This document shows, one piece after another, positions 15,356-22,807 of a stretch of 37,879 bases of DNA. Below the pieces are notes generated by a model that saw only the letters and a program-made list of their open reading frames with translations, did no database searches and was not told the DNA's origin. Location of the stretch: positions 1-37,879 of the forward strand of contig NZ_BJZU01000111.1 of the NCBI RefSeq assembly GCF_007992195.1, in the 5' to 3' direction. Both the position numbers and the translations under genes were made by a program. The first letter of the stretch is position 1. Each line of letters starts with the position of its first letter. Origin of the DNA: Methylobacterium oxalidis (GTDB taxonomy: Bacteria > Pseudomonadota > Alphaproteobacteria > Rhizobiales > Beijerinckiaceae).

Positions 15356-15574
15356 ATGCTGACGCCAGCCTACATCGGTGCCGCCCGAGTCCTGTTCAGC
15401 GGATCTCGCCGAACGGGCCGAGATCTCGAAAACGGGGCTGAACAACATCGGGCGGGGAATGCCGATCCGAAGGTGTCGGCCCTCGCCGCAATCGAGCGCG
15501 CGCCGGCTGAGGCGGGGATCGAGTTCAGCAACGGCGGGAAGCCGGGCGTGAGGCTCCGCGGGAGTTCGGCGTGA
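15356..15574 (+). pseudogene. XRE-family regulator broken by compensating frameshifts
   Basis: The frame begins MLTPAYIGAARVLFS and ends with ADPKVSALAAIERAPAEAGI then EFSNGGKPGVRLR, both typical of single-domain XRE (Cro/C1) regulators. The middle third, which should hold the helix-turn-helix, reads as nonsense in this frame. In another frame it gives DLAERAEISKTGLNNIGRG, the expected HTH. Two opposite indels, near 15402 and 15462, therefore keep the frame open while destroying the HTH. It starts 13 bp after the resolvase gene. Confidence 0.65.
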
Positions 15575-15623
15575 GACTTCCGATAAAGGTTGTTCCCGGA
15601 AGTTTCGTTGAGAGGCTACCCCT

Positions 15624-15863
15624 ATGCGCGACGCCGACAACGATAGTTCAGATCAATCACCGGGATGGCTGTTGAAATGCATCGGGATTGCGCGGCTCAC
15701 GGCGCGCAATCTCGGGATGGGTGAGACGCTGAACGAGCTGACCCCAGAGCACTGGCAGCTCGTGCTCACGAACACAGAGGCGCGGATGCGTTTGCACGGG
15801 CTGGCATTGCCGGACGGATGGCAGCGGAAGCTCGCCGAACATGCGGGCCGCTCCCATGCGTGA
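15624..15863 (+). CDS. Small hypothetical protein sharing a domain with 22808-23362
   Basis: 79 residues. The core (ARNLGMGETLNELTPEHWQL, then TEARMRLHGLALPDGW) aligns residue for residue with AKNLGLSRTLAELSPEHWQL and TDRMRLRGASLPVGW in the 184-residue protein at 22808-23362, so both belong to one unnamed helical family. Its stop overlaps the integrase start by 23 bases (or eight, if the integrase starts at 15856), implying translational coupling. Function is unknown; an accessory role in recombination is suggested only by position. Confidence 0.6.
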   Translation: MRDADNDSSDQSPGWLLKCIGIARLTARNLGMGETLNELTPEHWQLVLTNTEARMRLHGLALPDGWQRKLAEHAGRSHA

Positions 15864-16815
15864 GCTTGTGATCGTGCCTGAGCCCCGGGAGATCCTGCCG
15901 GCCGAGGCAGCGGCGCTCGTCCAGGCGTACCAGCGCGCCAGCAAGGCGGACGGGACCGTGCGGGCCTACAAGGCCGACGCCGCAGCGTTCACGGCCTGGT
16001 GCGTTCGGTTCGGCTTCCGCTCGATGCCAGCAAGCCCCGAGGCCGTCGCCGCCTTCCTCGTGCATGAGGCAGAGGCCGGCCGGGCGGCCTCGACCATCGG
16101 CCGGCGGCTCGCCGCGATCCGGTATGCACACAAGCTCGTCGGCGCTCCCGACCCGACCGACGACGAGGGCGTGCACGCGACCGTGAAGGGCATCCGGCGC
16201 CGAACGGGCGTGAAGCCCACGCAGAAGGCCGCTGCGACCGCCGACGTGCTCGCCGCCATGCTGATGCGGGTGCCCGAAACCCTCGCGGGCAAGCGGGATC
16301 GCGCCTTGCTGGCGCTGGGCTTCGCGGGCGCCTTCCGGCGCTCCGAGCTCGCCGCCCTGAACGTCGAGGACCTGCAGGAGGATAAGGACGGGCTCCGCGT
16401 CTCTGTCCGCCGCTCAAAGACCGACCAGGAAGGCCGGGGCATCGAGAAGGCGATCCCGCACGGCAGGTTCATCCGGCCGGTCGCCCTCGTCCGCGAGTGG
16501 CTGGAGGCCGCGGGCATCACGGAAGGTCCGATCTTCCGGCCGGTCTCACGGTCGGGACGGGTCCGCGGCGCCGAGCGCCTGACCGACCGCAGCATCGCCG
16601 AGATCGTGAAGGGCTACGCGAAGGCCGCCGGCCTCGACGCCTCGACCTTCGGGGCGCACTCGCTGCGGGCCGGCTACATCACGACGGCGGCCGAGCGGGG
16701 CGCGGACCTCGCCCGCATCATGGATCAGAGCGGACACCGGGACCCTCGGACGGTCGTCGGCTACATCCGCCGGGCCAACGCCTTCAAGGACCACTCCGGT
16801 AGTGGCTTTCTGTAG
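15841..16815 (+). CDS. Tyrosine recombinase (phage-integrase family)
   Basis: 324 residues with a SAM-like core-binding domain (about 25-110) and a catalytic domain. The catalytic set is visible: Arg in GFAGAFRRSELAAL, Lys in RRSKTDQ, H-x-x-R in HSLRAG, the second His in QSGHRD, and the nucleophile Tyr in VVGYIRRAN. The active site therefore looks complete. The alternative ATG at 15856 would remove five residues. It overlaps the preceding small gene and likely forms an operon with it and perhaps with the resolvase. No direct-repeat attachment site was identified. Confidence 0.85.
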   Translation: MRAAPMRELVIVPEPREILPAEAAALVQAYQRASKADGTVRAYKADAAAFTAWCVRFGFRSMPASPEAVAAFLVHEAEAGRAASTIGRRLAAIRYAHKLVGAPDPTDDEGVHATVKGIRRRTGVKPTQKAAATADVLAAMLMRVPETLAGKRDRALLALGFAGAFRRSELAALNVEDLQEDKDGLRVSVRRSKTDQEGRGIEKAIPHGRFIRPVALVREWLEAAGITEGPIFRPVSRSGRVRGAERLTDRSIAEIVKGYAKAAGLDASTFGAHSLRAGYITTAAERGADLARIMDQSGHRDPRTVVGYIRRANAFKDHSGSGFL

Positions 16816-16820
16816 TGCGT

Positions 16821-17069
16821 CTATGGGCCCGGCTTAACCGTGTTGAAGAAGTCCCAGCCGGTTTCCGTGCCCAGGGCGGCCAGCCTGCCCCGGTTTTCGA
16901 GGGCCTTGACCCGGTGGTAGCGGGCAAGCCAGCGCGTAGCCTCAGCGTCCCGGCTCGATCGCGCGGCTTCAATCCTCCAAGCCGCTTGAGCGAAGTTGCT
17001 GGCGGTCAACTCGTCTTCGAGGATCGCCTCGATCAGGCTGGTGGCCAAGGCCCGGCGATCCTCACTCAT
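16821..17069 (-). CDS. Hypothetical protein, 82 aa
   Basis: A helical, charged protein (MSEDRRALATSLIEAILEDE, later RIEAARSSRDAEATRWLARY) with no recognised domain. AGGA is seven bases before the ATG. Its end lies five bases from the end of the convergent integrase gene. The stop of the next upstream gene on the same strand (17091) is 22 bp away, so the two are probably one transcript. Confidence 0.5.
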   Translation of the reverse strand: MSEDRRALATSLIEAILEDELTASNFAQAAWRIEAARSSRDAEATRWLARYHRVKALENRGRLAALGTETGWDFFNTVKPGP

Positions 17070-17090
17070 GGCGCAATCCTGTTCGGAGGA

Positions 17091-17357
17091 TCACCTTGCC
17101 CGACGACGATCCTGCGCTTCTTGCAGACTAACGTTTAGGTTGGCTTGGAGATCGGCGGCAACCTGTTGTGGCACGAGGAGCGTGATTTCCCGCTCATTGG
17201 CGCCTCGGAGGCGGACACCTAAGGTATCGCCGCCGTCGATCACCTCGATGCCTTCGAGGCGAGCAATCCCGACAATCGTGATGCGATCCTTGTTGTCCAA
17301 CGCGCGCTCCCAGCTTCGCTGGTTGCGCTCAGGCCAGCGCAACGTTGGGCGCCTCAA
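17091..17357 (-). CDS. Hypothetical protein, up to 88 aa
   Basis: The body has a beta-rich pattern (DRITIVGIARLEGIEVIDGG, then REITLLVPQQVAADLQANLN) suggesting a small folded domain, with a basic tail. The frame opens with TTG at 17357. An internal TTG at 17300 with GGGAG upstream would give about 69 residues starting MDNKDRITIVG. No family recognised. Confidence 0.45.
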   Translation of the reverse strand: MRRPTLRWPERNQRSWERALDNKDRITIVGIARLEGIEVIDGGDTLGVRLRGANEREITLLVPQQVAADLQANLNVSLQEAQDRRRAR

Positions 17358-17443
17358 CTCAGATCAAGAACGAACGGTTGCCCGCCGCTACCGCACAATC
17401 GGAACGTAAGCCGTGAACGCGTGCGGCGCGTCACAGGATCGTA

Positions 17444-17776
17444 ATGGGTTGTGCGTTCGTATCGGACTTGCCGCGTTCGATCTTTGTTCCACCTGCTGCT
17501 CTCGACAGCGGAGCATGCAGCTTGGGACCCAACCGTATCTTCGTCGCCCCCGAACAGCGCGATTTCCTCGACCGGGCCGAGGGCTGGCGGAAGGAGTGCA
17601 TTCGCGTCCTGTCCCGCGCCCCGATCCACTCGCCGGTCTACGTGGCCGCCAGCGGCATCGTGGACGCCATCGACGGGCTTGCGGAGGCCGTCACGGGCGA
17701 CCGCAAGCACTTCCATCTGACGGCGCCGACCACGCCCGGCGGGAACCTGACGCCGCCCGGGCATCAGGACACCTAA
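17444..17776 (+). CDS. Hypothetical protein, 110 aa
   Basis: The first 30 residues are poorly structured. From about residue 29 the protein reads NRIFVAPEQRDFLDRAEGWR, then HSPVYVAASGIVDAIDGLAE, a coherent helical segment. AGGA lies five bases before the ATG. It converges with the end of the seven-gene leftward operon, overlapping it by four bases. No domain recognised. Confidence 0.4.
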   Translation: MGCAFVSDLPRSIFVPPAALDSGACSLGPNRIFVAPEQRDFLDRAEGWRKECIRVLSRAPIHSPVYVAASGIVDAIDGLAEAVTGDRKHFHLTAPTTPGGNLTPPGHQDT

Positions 17777-18216
17777 GGTGCCCTCGCCTCCTCTGGCGGC
17801 AGTCCGAAATACTGCCGCACTGCAAGGAGGTCGGTTTCGATGCTCATTGCGTCGTTTGGCCCCCATGACGATCCGCGGGTGATCCGGGCGATCAGAGCAA
17901 ATTTGTCCTCATCTGTGACGGCGTCGCCATCCAAGCCGTGTTTGGCGAACATGGCGGCCCAAGCTCGCGTGACTCGGGGCTCCCAGATGGAGTCATCCTC
18001 GGCGAGCCTGCGGTCCAGGTCGGCCCGGTCGACAAAGCCGAGGGCGCGCGCGAACGCGTCGCTGAGGCAGTCAGAGGTGCCCCGTTGATAGTCGCCGCTA
18101 CCGAAGGCCAGAACCCTCGCCAGAACTGAGATGACGCTCCCCGGCACCTCGGCAGACGAGGTTCCAGTCCTGGCTCTCTCAAGGCGGCTGAGGCGATCCT
18201 TGAGCTTCGATGTCAT
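17773..18216 (-). CDS. Hypothetical protein, 147 aa (operon gene 7)
   Basis: MTSKLKDRLSRLERARTG opens with a basic helix. The rest is a mixed helical protein (RADLDRRLAEDDSIWEPRVT, later NDAMSIETDLLAVRQYFGLP). No known domain. The ATG overlaps the stop of the DUF5681 gene (ATGA), so it is translationally coupled and the last gene of the leftward operon that starts at 21867. Confidence 0.6.
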   Translation of the reverse strand: MTSKLKDRLSRLERARTGTSSAEVPGSVISVLARVLAFGSGDYQRGTSDCLSDAFARALGFVDRADLDRRLAEDDSIWEPRVTRAWAAMFAKHGLDGDAVTDEDKFALIARITRGSSWGPNDAMSIETDLLAVRQYFGLPPEEARAP

Positions 18217-18638
18217 CGCTTCCCTCCAGCGGCCTGTTCCAAGAGGGCGAGGCGCTCCGCAATGTCGGTCACTTCGACAGCGTGGGTGTGAGCATCGACA
18301 ATCTTGCCGAGCTCCGATGCCTCGGAGGGGGTGAGATCGCCGGCGGCGACAGCCTGCAGCAGCGCGTTCGTGGCCTTCGTCAGGTCCGAGGCCGTCTCAA
18401 TCGCCGGCAGAGCGAAGGTGATGGGGCGGTCCTTACGGGCCGGCGCGATCCGGTCCAGGCACAGGCGCATCGCGACCGTGTCGCCATCCAATGCCATCTC
18501 GACCGCCTTGCGGGTCAACGCTTCGGCCTCGCCCTCCAGCAGGGCCTCGACTGCAAGCGTCGCCTTGTGGCGTGAGCCTTTCGGGCGGCCGGCGGGATTG
18601 CCGCTCGCCCCCTTCCTAAACGTACCGGGCTTCGCCAC
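18213..18638 (-). CDS. DUF5681-domain protein (operon gene 6)
   Basis: 141 residues. The N-terminal FRKGASGNPAGRPKGSRHK is the hallmark KGxSGNPxGRPKGS motif of DUF5681 proteins, which are common in phage-like and integrative elements, often beside terminase-like or replication genes. The remainder is helical (ERLALLEQAA near the end suggests a short coiled coil). Molecular function is not established for the family. The stop overlaps the next start by four bases. Confidence 0.75.
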   Translation of the reverse strand: MAKPGTFRKGASGNPAGRPKGSRHKATLAVEALLEGEAEALTRKAVEMALDGDTVAMRLCLDRIAPARKDRPITFALPAIETASDLTKATNALLQAVAAGDLTPSEASELGKIVDAHTHAVEVTDIAERLALLEQAAGGKR

Positions 18639-18704
18639 GGCTGATCTCCTGAAATAACTGGCCGAAAACAGGTTGCGGTGGGCTCCGGCGTTCTGCGGCG
18701 GCGA

Positions 18705-19448
18705 TCATCGCCCAAACTCCCAGATCGCCACGCCCTGCGGTTGGCCCGGTTTCCGGCGATAGGTCAGAGTACGGAACCGGATCTCGTCGGCCGTGATGAA
18801 GCGGACCGGACCGCCGACGGTCAGGACGAGAGCGCCGCAGCAGTCCACTCGGATGATGCCGGCAGTGTGATGGACGCCGAACAGGTCAGCGGTAGACCAG
18901 CCCAGCGCATCAGCCTGCTCTCCGAACGTGTCGAGGAAGGCGAGGGCGTTTCCGAACACCGTCGCCCAGTCGGCTGGGCTGTACCCGGGGCATGGAACGC
19001 GCTCTGGGGACAGGACTGCGAGCCCGTCGTGCCACTTTCGCAGCAAGCAGCCCGAAATTTTCGCAGAGGCCGTATCGCGAAAAGCTGTTTCTTTTGAGTG
19101 TATTAGGGTTCTTTTCGCAGCTTCCGCAACTTTCGCAGGGGTGTACCTGCGCGCCGCCGAACTTTCGCAGAGGCGGGCTGTTTTCCGAGAGGTGGGTTCG
19201 CCTATATCTTTGATATTAAAAGAAAAATCTTTCTTTCTTTCTTTATATGGAAGGCCGCGAATGCTCTCGGAACCATCCGAGCCTCCTGCGAAAGCTGCGA
19301 AAGTTGCGAAACTTGAGTTAAGGCGTTGGCCTTGCTCAAGAATATCTTTCGCAGGCATCTGCGAAAGTTTCTGCGAAAGTTGGCTCGGATGCTCCCGGCG
19401 GGCCTCCGCGAGGGCTTGGAAGGGGTCGAAGAGTGGCCGATGCGACAT
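18705..19448 (-). CDS. Hypothetical protein, 247 aa, whose gene carries an iteron-like array (operon gene 5)
   Basis: The C-terminal half is a coherent globular region (GYSPADWATVFGNALAFLDT, GWSTADLFGVHHTAGIIRVD, VRFITADEIRFRTLTYRRKP). The N-terminal half is low-complexity (SQLSQKLSQ, FATFAAFAG), and there the DNA contains eleven copies of the heptamer TTTCGCA in both orientations around an AT-rich stretch. The start ATG at 19448 is two bases after the stop of the DUF3987 gene. No known domain. The odd N-terminus may reflect selection on DNA rather than protein. Confidence 0.6.
   Translation of the reverse strand: MSHRPLFDPFQALAEARREHPSQLSQKLSQMPAKDILEQGQRLNSSFATFAAFAGGSDGSESIRGLPYKERKKDFSFNIKDIGEPTSRKTARLCESSAARRYTPAKVAEAAKRTLIHSKETAFRDTASAKISGCLLRKWHDGLAVLSPERVPCPGYSPADWATVFGNALAFLDTFGEQADALGWSTADLFGVHHTAGIIRVDCCGALVLTVGGPVRFITADEIRFRTLTYRRKPGQPQGVAIWEFGR
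19036..19378. repeat. Iteron-like TTTCGCA array around an AT-rich core
   Basis: Exact TTTCGCA begins at 19036, 19059, 19113, 19131, 19163 and 19347. Its reverse complement TGCGAAA begins at 19287, 19296, 19305, 19360 and 19372. A further copy lies at 19646. The left and right clusters flank an AT-rich, partly pyrimidine-rich tract at about 19203-19252. The mixed orientation shows it is not simply a repeated peptide. The layout resembles origins embedded in a gene, such as lambda ori inside O, but the role is inferred. Confidence 0.6.
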
Positions 19449-19450
19449 GC

Positions 19451-21061
19451 TCAGCCCTCCTCGCCGACGATGCGGTAGGTCTCGCGGAACCACTTATCGT
19501 CGATCTGCTGCCGACCGGCCGGCTCGATGGCGCCAAACTCGGTCAGCCTCTCGAGACGGCTCCGCAGGGTCTCAGCATCGGTTCGCAAATGCGCTGGGGC
19601 GAGCCGCTGGATTGTGCTTGGCGGCACGATCGCGCCGGCCCCATACTTTTCGCATAGCCATTCCGAAAGTTCGTTCAGGGCCCGGGTCTCTGGATCCAGA
19701 ACCGCATGGCCTGTGAGGCGCAATGCCTCCTGGAGGTAGAACAACCCTACGGCGCACGCCGCAGCCATCGTCTCGCCGGTGATCTCGCCCTCGCGCACGG
19801 CGAGTTCGGGATCCTCAAAGAGCGCCAGGATGCCAGCGATGCGGGCGACGTTTTCGGCAAGCTTCAGGGCGGCCGAGCGAACGGGCAACCATCGCCCGCC
19901 GGCTCCGCATTCCTGCTCGACGTTCTGAGCCAGCCCTTGCCAGACTTTCCATGCCTCCGGGGTGAGACCAATGACGGGCGGATGGAGCTCGTTACGTGTG
20001 CCATCGCCTAGCGGCAGCGGATGGTTCAGCAGCCGCCGGCACTGCCGGTAGAAGGCTGATAGCCGCGCGTCAGTCCTCGGCTCGGTCTCACGCACCTGGC
20101 GCGTGCCAATGGTGCTGTCGGGCATGGTGACGAGGAAGCGGCCGACGAAGCCCTGGTCGCGCGCCAGTTCGTCGCCGAGAAGCGCGGAGGCGACCTTCGG
20201 CTGCGCCGCAAGGCTGATCCCGACGCGGCGACCGGTCAGGAACAACGTCTCCCGAGCCCGCACGCGCTGCGCCGATCCCGCATCCCATAGCTCCGACAAG
20301 CCAGTAATGGTCCGCGTCTTAGCTTCCTCGCCCATGCCGTGGCCGCCGAGGAATTGGCCGCCTTCGCTGGTGAAGATGCCGATGGAGGCCCTACCCCGCT
20401 GGAGGACGTTCAGGAGTCCTTCGAGGTTGGGTTCCTTGGCGCGGATGACGGGCAGAAGAGGCTCGACAGGCTCGCGTAGGTCACGGAGCTTCTGGGTCCG
20501 CTCTTCAAGGCCGAGCTTCGTGTCGCGCTCGATGTGCTTTTTCTCGGCTTCGTACGCCGTCTGAGCGATGCGGTACTCTCGTTCGGCTTCGGCATGTTCG
20601 AGCCGCATCTGCGCCTCGTGCTGCGAGATCGCATGCAGAGCGAGATCGTCGCATGCGGACTTACGCTCGCCACTTACCGCGATCACCAGCATGAACAGGC
20701 TGAGCGGCCTCGGCTGCGGTAACGCCCTGACATCGACGTCGGCCAATCCTTGGCAGGCCAGCATCGCGGCGCTCAGGATCGAGTGCGCGCACAGGGAGCG
20801 AGGCGCTTGAACGTGGTACTCAAGCGCCTCGACGGCCGCCCGCATGACGGGCGGCAGATATTCCACCGGGAACACCGTCTCGGAACCAAGAGCCGGCGCG
20901 ATCTCTAGGCGATCACGCTCGATGACAACGGGCACGAACCCGCGTCTCGGTGAAGGGCGGCTGGACTCTCGCTCCTCAAAACTTCGGCGCTCAATCGGTC
21001 GCGCTCGGGATCTCGCTTGATCGATTGCCGCGAGCCCTGCCTCGAAGTGTCTCGCTTTCAT
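19451..21061 (-). CDS. DUF3987 (YfjI-type) ATPase/helicase-like protein (operon gene 4)
   Basis: 536 residues. VFPVEYLPPVMRAAVEALEY and a P-loop-like AVSGERKSACDDLA (128-141) open the ATPase region. A long helical insert follows (about 145-200). NLEGLLNVLQRGRASIGIFT leading to SEGGQFLGGHGM and TGLSELWDAGSAQRVR are typical DUF3987 segments, as is DQGFVGRFLVTMPDSTIGTR. The family is related to primase/helicase parts of mobile elements and is often found on plasmids and P4-like islands. It overlaps the previous gene (ATGA) and is followed two bases later by the next. A role in element replication is likely but unproved. Confidence 0.8.
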   Translation of the reverse strand: MKARHFEAGLAAIDQARSRARPIERRSFEERESSRPSPRRGFVPVVIERDRLEIAPALGSETVFPVEYLPPVMRAAVEALEYHVQAPRSLCAHSILSAAMLACQGLADVDVRALPQPRPLSLFMLVIAVSGERKSACDDLALHAISQHEAQMRLEHAEAEREYRIAQTAYEAEKKHIERDTKLGLEERTQKLRDLREPVEPLLPVIRAKEPNLEGLLNVLQRGRASIGIFTSEGGQFLGGHGMGEEAKTRTITGLSELWDAGSAQRVRARETLFLTGRRVGISLAAQPKVASALLGDELARDQGFVGRFLVTMPDSTIGTRQVRETEPRTDARLSAFYRQCRRLLNHPLPLGDGTRNELHPPVIGLTPEAWKVWQGLAQNVEQECGAGGRWLPVRSAALKLAENVARIAGILALFEDPELAVREGEITGETMAAACAVGLFYLQEALRLTGHAVLDPETRALNELSEWLCEKYGAGAIVPPSTIQRLAPAHLRTDAETLRSRLERLTEFGAIEPAGRQQIDDKWFRETYRIVGEEG

Positions 21062-21351
21062 GTCGCCCGCCCTCCCCTGGGCTGGCGCCGATCGGCCGCC
21101 TGCCTGCGCTCACGATCCCGGGCCTTCTCCGCCTCGATCAAAGCCACGAGCTCCAGACCGTAATTCAGGTGGGCAGCGAGGTGCTTCATCGAGCGCAAGA
21201 CGTCGAAGTCGTCACCCGACTCGATGCCCAGCATCGCGCTCTCGACGCGGCAGCGCATGATATGCAAGGCGCCGTACAGGTCGTGGCGAACCATGTCTGT
21301 GTCGCCAAAAGAGGCAGCTGCGAGCTGCTGAATTTGGACGGGCGCATTCAT
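21058..21351 (-). CDS. Small helical hypothetical protein, 97 aa (operon gene 3)
   Basis: MNAPVQIQQLAAASFGDTDM leads into a helical body (LYGALHIMRCRVESAMLGIE, KHLAAHLNYGLELVALIEAE) and a basic tail. The chosen ATG overlaps the preceding stop (ATGA), and its own stop overlaps the DUF3987 start in the same way, so it is firmly placed in the operon. Possibly a small accessory of the ATPase; no domain recognised. Confidence 0.6.
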   Translation of the reverse strand: MNAPVQIQQLAAASFGDTDMVRHDLYGALHIMRCRVESAMLGIESGDDFDVLRSMKHLAAHLNYGLELVALIEAEKARDRERRQAADRRQPRGGRAT

Positions 21352-21533
21352 CGGCTGCCCTCCCGACCCAGGCCGGCTAGGCGGCACACAACCGAAGCGA
21401 GCGAGACCGAAAGTCCGAACCGTCGGCTGATGATGCAGATGAGTTGATTTTCGGGAAAATATGCCTGCTCAGCGGGCGCAACTTCCCGATGCGTCGGGTA
21501 GGTACCAGACGCCTTTTCTCCGATCTTCGGCAT
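21348..21533 (-). CDS. Small hypothetical protein, 61 aa (operon gene 2)
   Basis: MPKIGEKASGTYPTHREVAP, then NQLICIISRRFGLSVSLASV. The second half could be a short DNA-binding helix pair. The ATG at 21533 lies four bases after the stop of the excisionase-like gene, and its stop overlaps the next start, fitting coupled translation. The longer open frame upstream (to 21668) overlaps the previous gene and is not credible. Confidence 0.5.
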   Translation of the reverse strand: MPKIGEKASGTYPTHREVAPAEQAYFPENQLICIISRRFGLSVSLASVVCRLAGLGREGSR

Positions 21534-21537
21534 GATC

Positions 21538-21867
21538 TCAGTCCCGCTCGGACGGCGCGGGGACCCGCAGGGCGCGGTAGGCTTCCAAGATCTCAGGATG
21601 CGCGCGCTCGCCGGCTCGGAAAGCCTCGAGCAGATCGTCCCGGCCATCGAGCAGGAGCTGCAGGGCAATCCGATTTACGCGCCAGCGCCCGCGCCCGCCG
21701 AGCTTCCGGCCGATGCCATGCTCGTTGACGAGCGCCATGAACGCCCACCGGCCAAGCCCGGTGAGCTTCATGCCCTCGCGGACGCTGATGAACTCGAAGC
21801 GATCGATGGGCAGATTAGGAGCGGGAGCGGTGATGCTCGAAAGGCAAGATTGAAGGCCCGATGGCAT
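21538..21867 (-). CDS. Excisionase-like HTH protein (operon gene 1)
   Basis: 109 residues from the ATG with AAGGA nine bases upstream. The central region FISVREGMKLTGLGRWAFMA and HGIGRKLGGRGRWRVNRIAL has the turn-rich winged-helix look of excisionase/MerR-type DNA-binding proteins. As first gene of a seven-gene operon containing a DUF3987 ATPase, it could be an activator, repressor or recombination directionality factor. Domain call is by pattern only. Confidence 0.5.
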   Translation of the reverse strand: MPSGLQSCLSSITAPAPNLPIDRFEFISVREGMKLTGLGRWAFMALVNEHGIGRKLGGRGRWRVNRIALQLLLDGRDDLLEAFRAGERAHPEILEAYRALRVPAPSERD

Positions 21868-21970
21868 GGTGGAGGTCCTTGTATCTCCGCCGTCAGGCGA
21901 GCGTTCCCTGTGCACACGCACCAGTTCCGCCCTCTAGGAGCGTTGTGTCGCCAGTGGTGATATGCAATAA

Positions 21971-21992
21971 GAACGCACGCCTCTCGGCGTTC
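21971..21992. promoter_or_regulatory. Inverted repeat upstream of the seven-gene operon
   Basis: GAACGC and GCGTTC flank a ten-base centre that itself contains ACGCC/GGCGT arms. It lies about 105 bp upstream of the operon start. A TTGTCA hexamer on the minus strand lies just beyond it and could be a -35 box. A candidate operator. Confidence 0.35.
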
Positions 21993-22156
21993 ATTTGACA
22001 ACATTCTGTCCCTGGATTGCACCCCGTGGGACAGTTGCGACTTGCGGACCCGACTGTGTTGAAGGGCTGGCCGGCCCTTTGCACGGCGGGTCTAGTCGTG
22101 CTTGTCGCAGAATCAGCATTAGCGCGCGCCTCCCACGAAGTCGAGCGCCTTTCCCG

Positions 22157-22327
22157 CTAGAACAGAAATATCAACACGATCTTGCGATTCCGTCGACCGA
22201 TGTTTTCCAGTTTCACAAGCAACGACTCTTCGAAGCGTCGGACTGTCGGAGCGTCGTAAGCTATCCCTAATTTCGCGATTTTCGCGATTATTGCTTCGAA
22301 CGTCCGGGCGACCGGTCGCAGATACAT
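22157..22327 (-). CDS. Doubtful small ORF, 56 aa
   Basis: MYLRPVARTFEAIIAKIAKL, then RRFEESLLVKLENIG and a hydrophobic end. The composition is protein-like and the local GC is lower than around it, but the ribosome-binding site is weak and no relative is recognised. The whole stretch 21993-22805 is otherwise without a convincing gene: it holds short overlapping frames on both strands and a strong hairpin at 22383, and looks like eroded mobile DNA. Confidence 0.2.
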   Translation of the reverse strand: MYLRPVARTFEAIIAKIAKLGIAYDAPTVRRFEESLLVKLENIGRRNRKIVLIFLF

Positions 22328-22382
22328 GGCGAACCCCGGGCGCCAACGCGCCGCTCGACGAGCGAAACTTGGCGCGCCTCTC

Positions 22383-22416
22383 GCAGCGCCAGCCACCTTG
22401 CGAGGGCTGGCGCTGC
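22383..22416. repeat. Perfect 12-bp hairpin
   Basis: GCAGCGCCAGCC and GGCTGGCGCTGC are exact inverted copies around a ten-base loop. No T-run follows on either strand. It could be the end of a lost mobile element, a structured RNA or a transcription barrier. Confidence 0.4.
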
Positions 22417-22807
22417 TTCGGCTGATTGCCAAACGTGATGATAGCCTTGCGGTTAGTGTGTCGCGCGAGAGAGGGGCCGCTCGGGCGCGAAGTCGATCGT
22501 CGACCGCTGATGGGCGAGGATGAAGCCGGTGATGTGATGTCGGCCCGTCAGTGAGATGGGACCTGGAGGCCCATGACGAAACAGGCGCCGGCCGCGCCCC
22601 GGTGCGATCGGGGCCGCCGGCTCTCGGCTGTTACGCGCCACCCGCCGAGTGGGCGCGGGCCGTCCATGCTAACGACCCGCCTCAACATAGCACGGTCCTG
22701 ACGTCGACCCAGAGCCCCACAGCGAAGGAGCCTCCAAGCCAGAGAAGCCGGTCGAAGGTCCAACGTGGAGGCTTTCCGAGGTTAGCAAGCGAGGCTGGAG
22801 AGTGAGT

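Noticed and set aside
14711..15640. 309-codon minus-strand frame
   Set aside because: Antisense to the resolvase, whose catalytic motifs on the plus strand are unambiguous.
22453..22805. Several 60-85-codon frames on both strands
   Set aside because: They overlap each other, lack ribosome-binding sites and have Arg/Pro/Gly-rich shadow composition; treated as eroded DNA.
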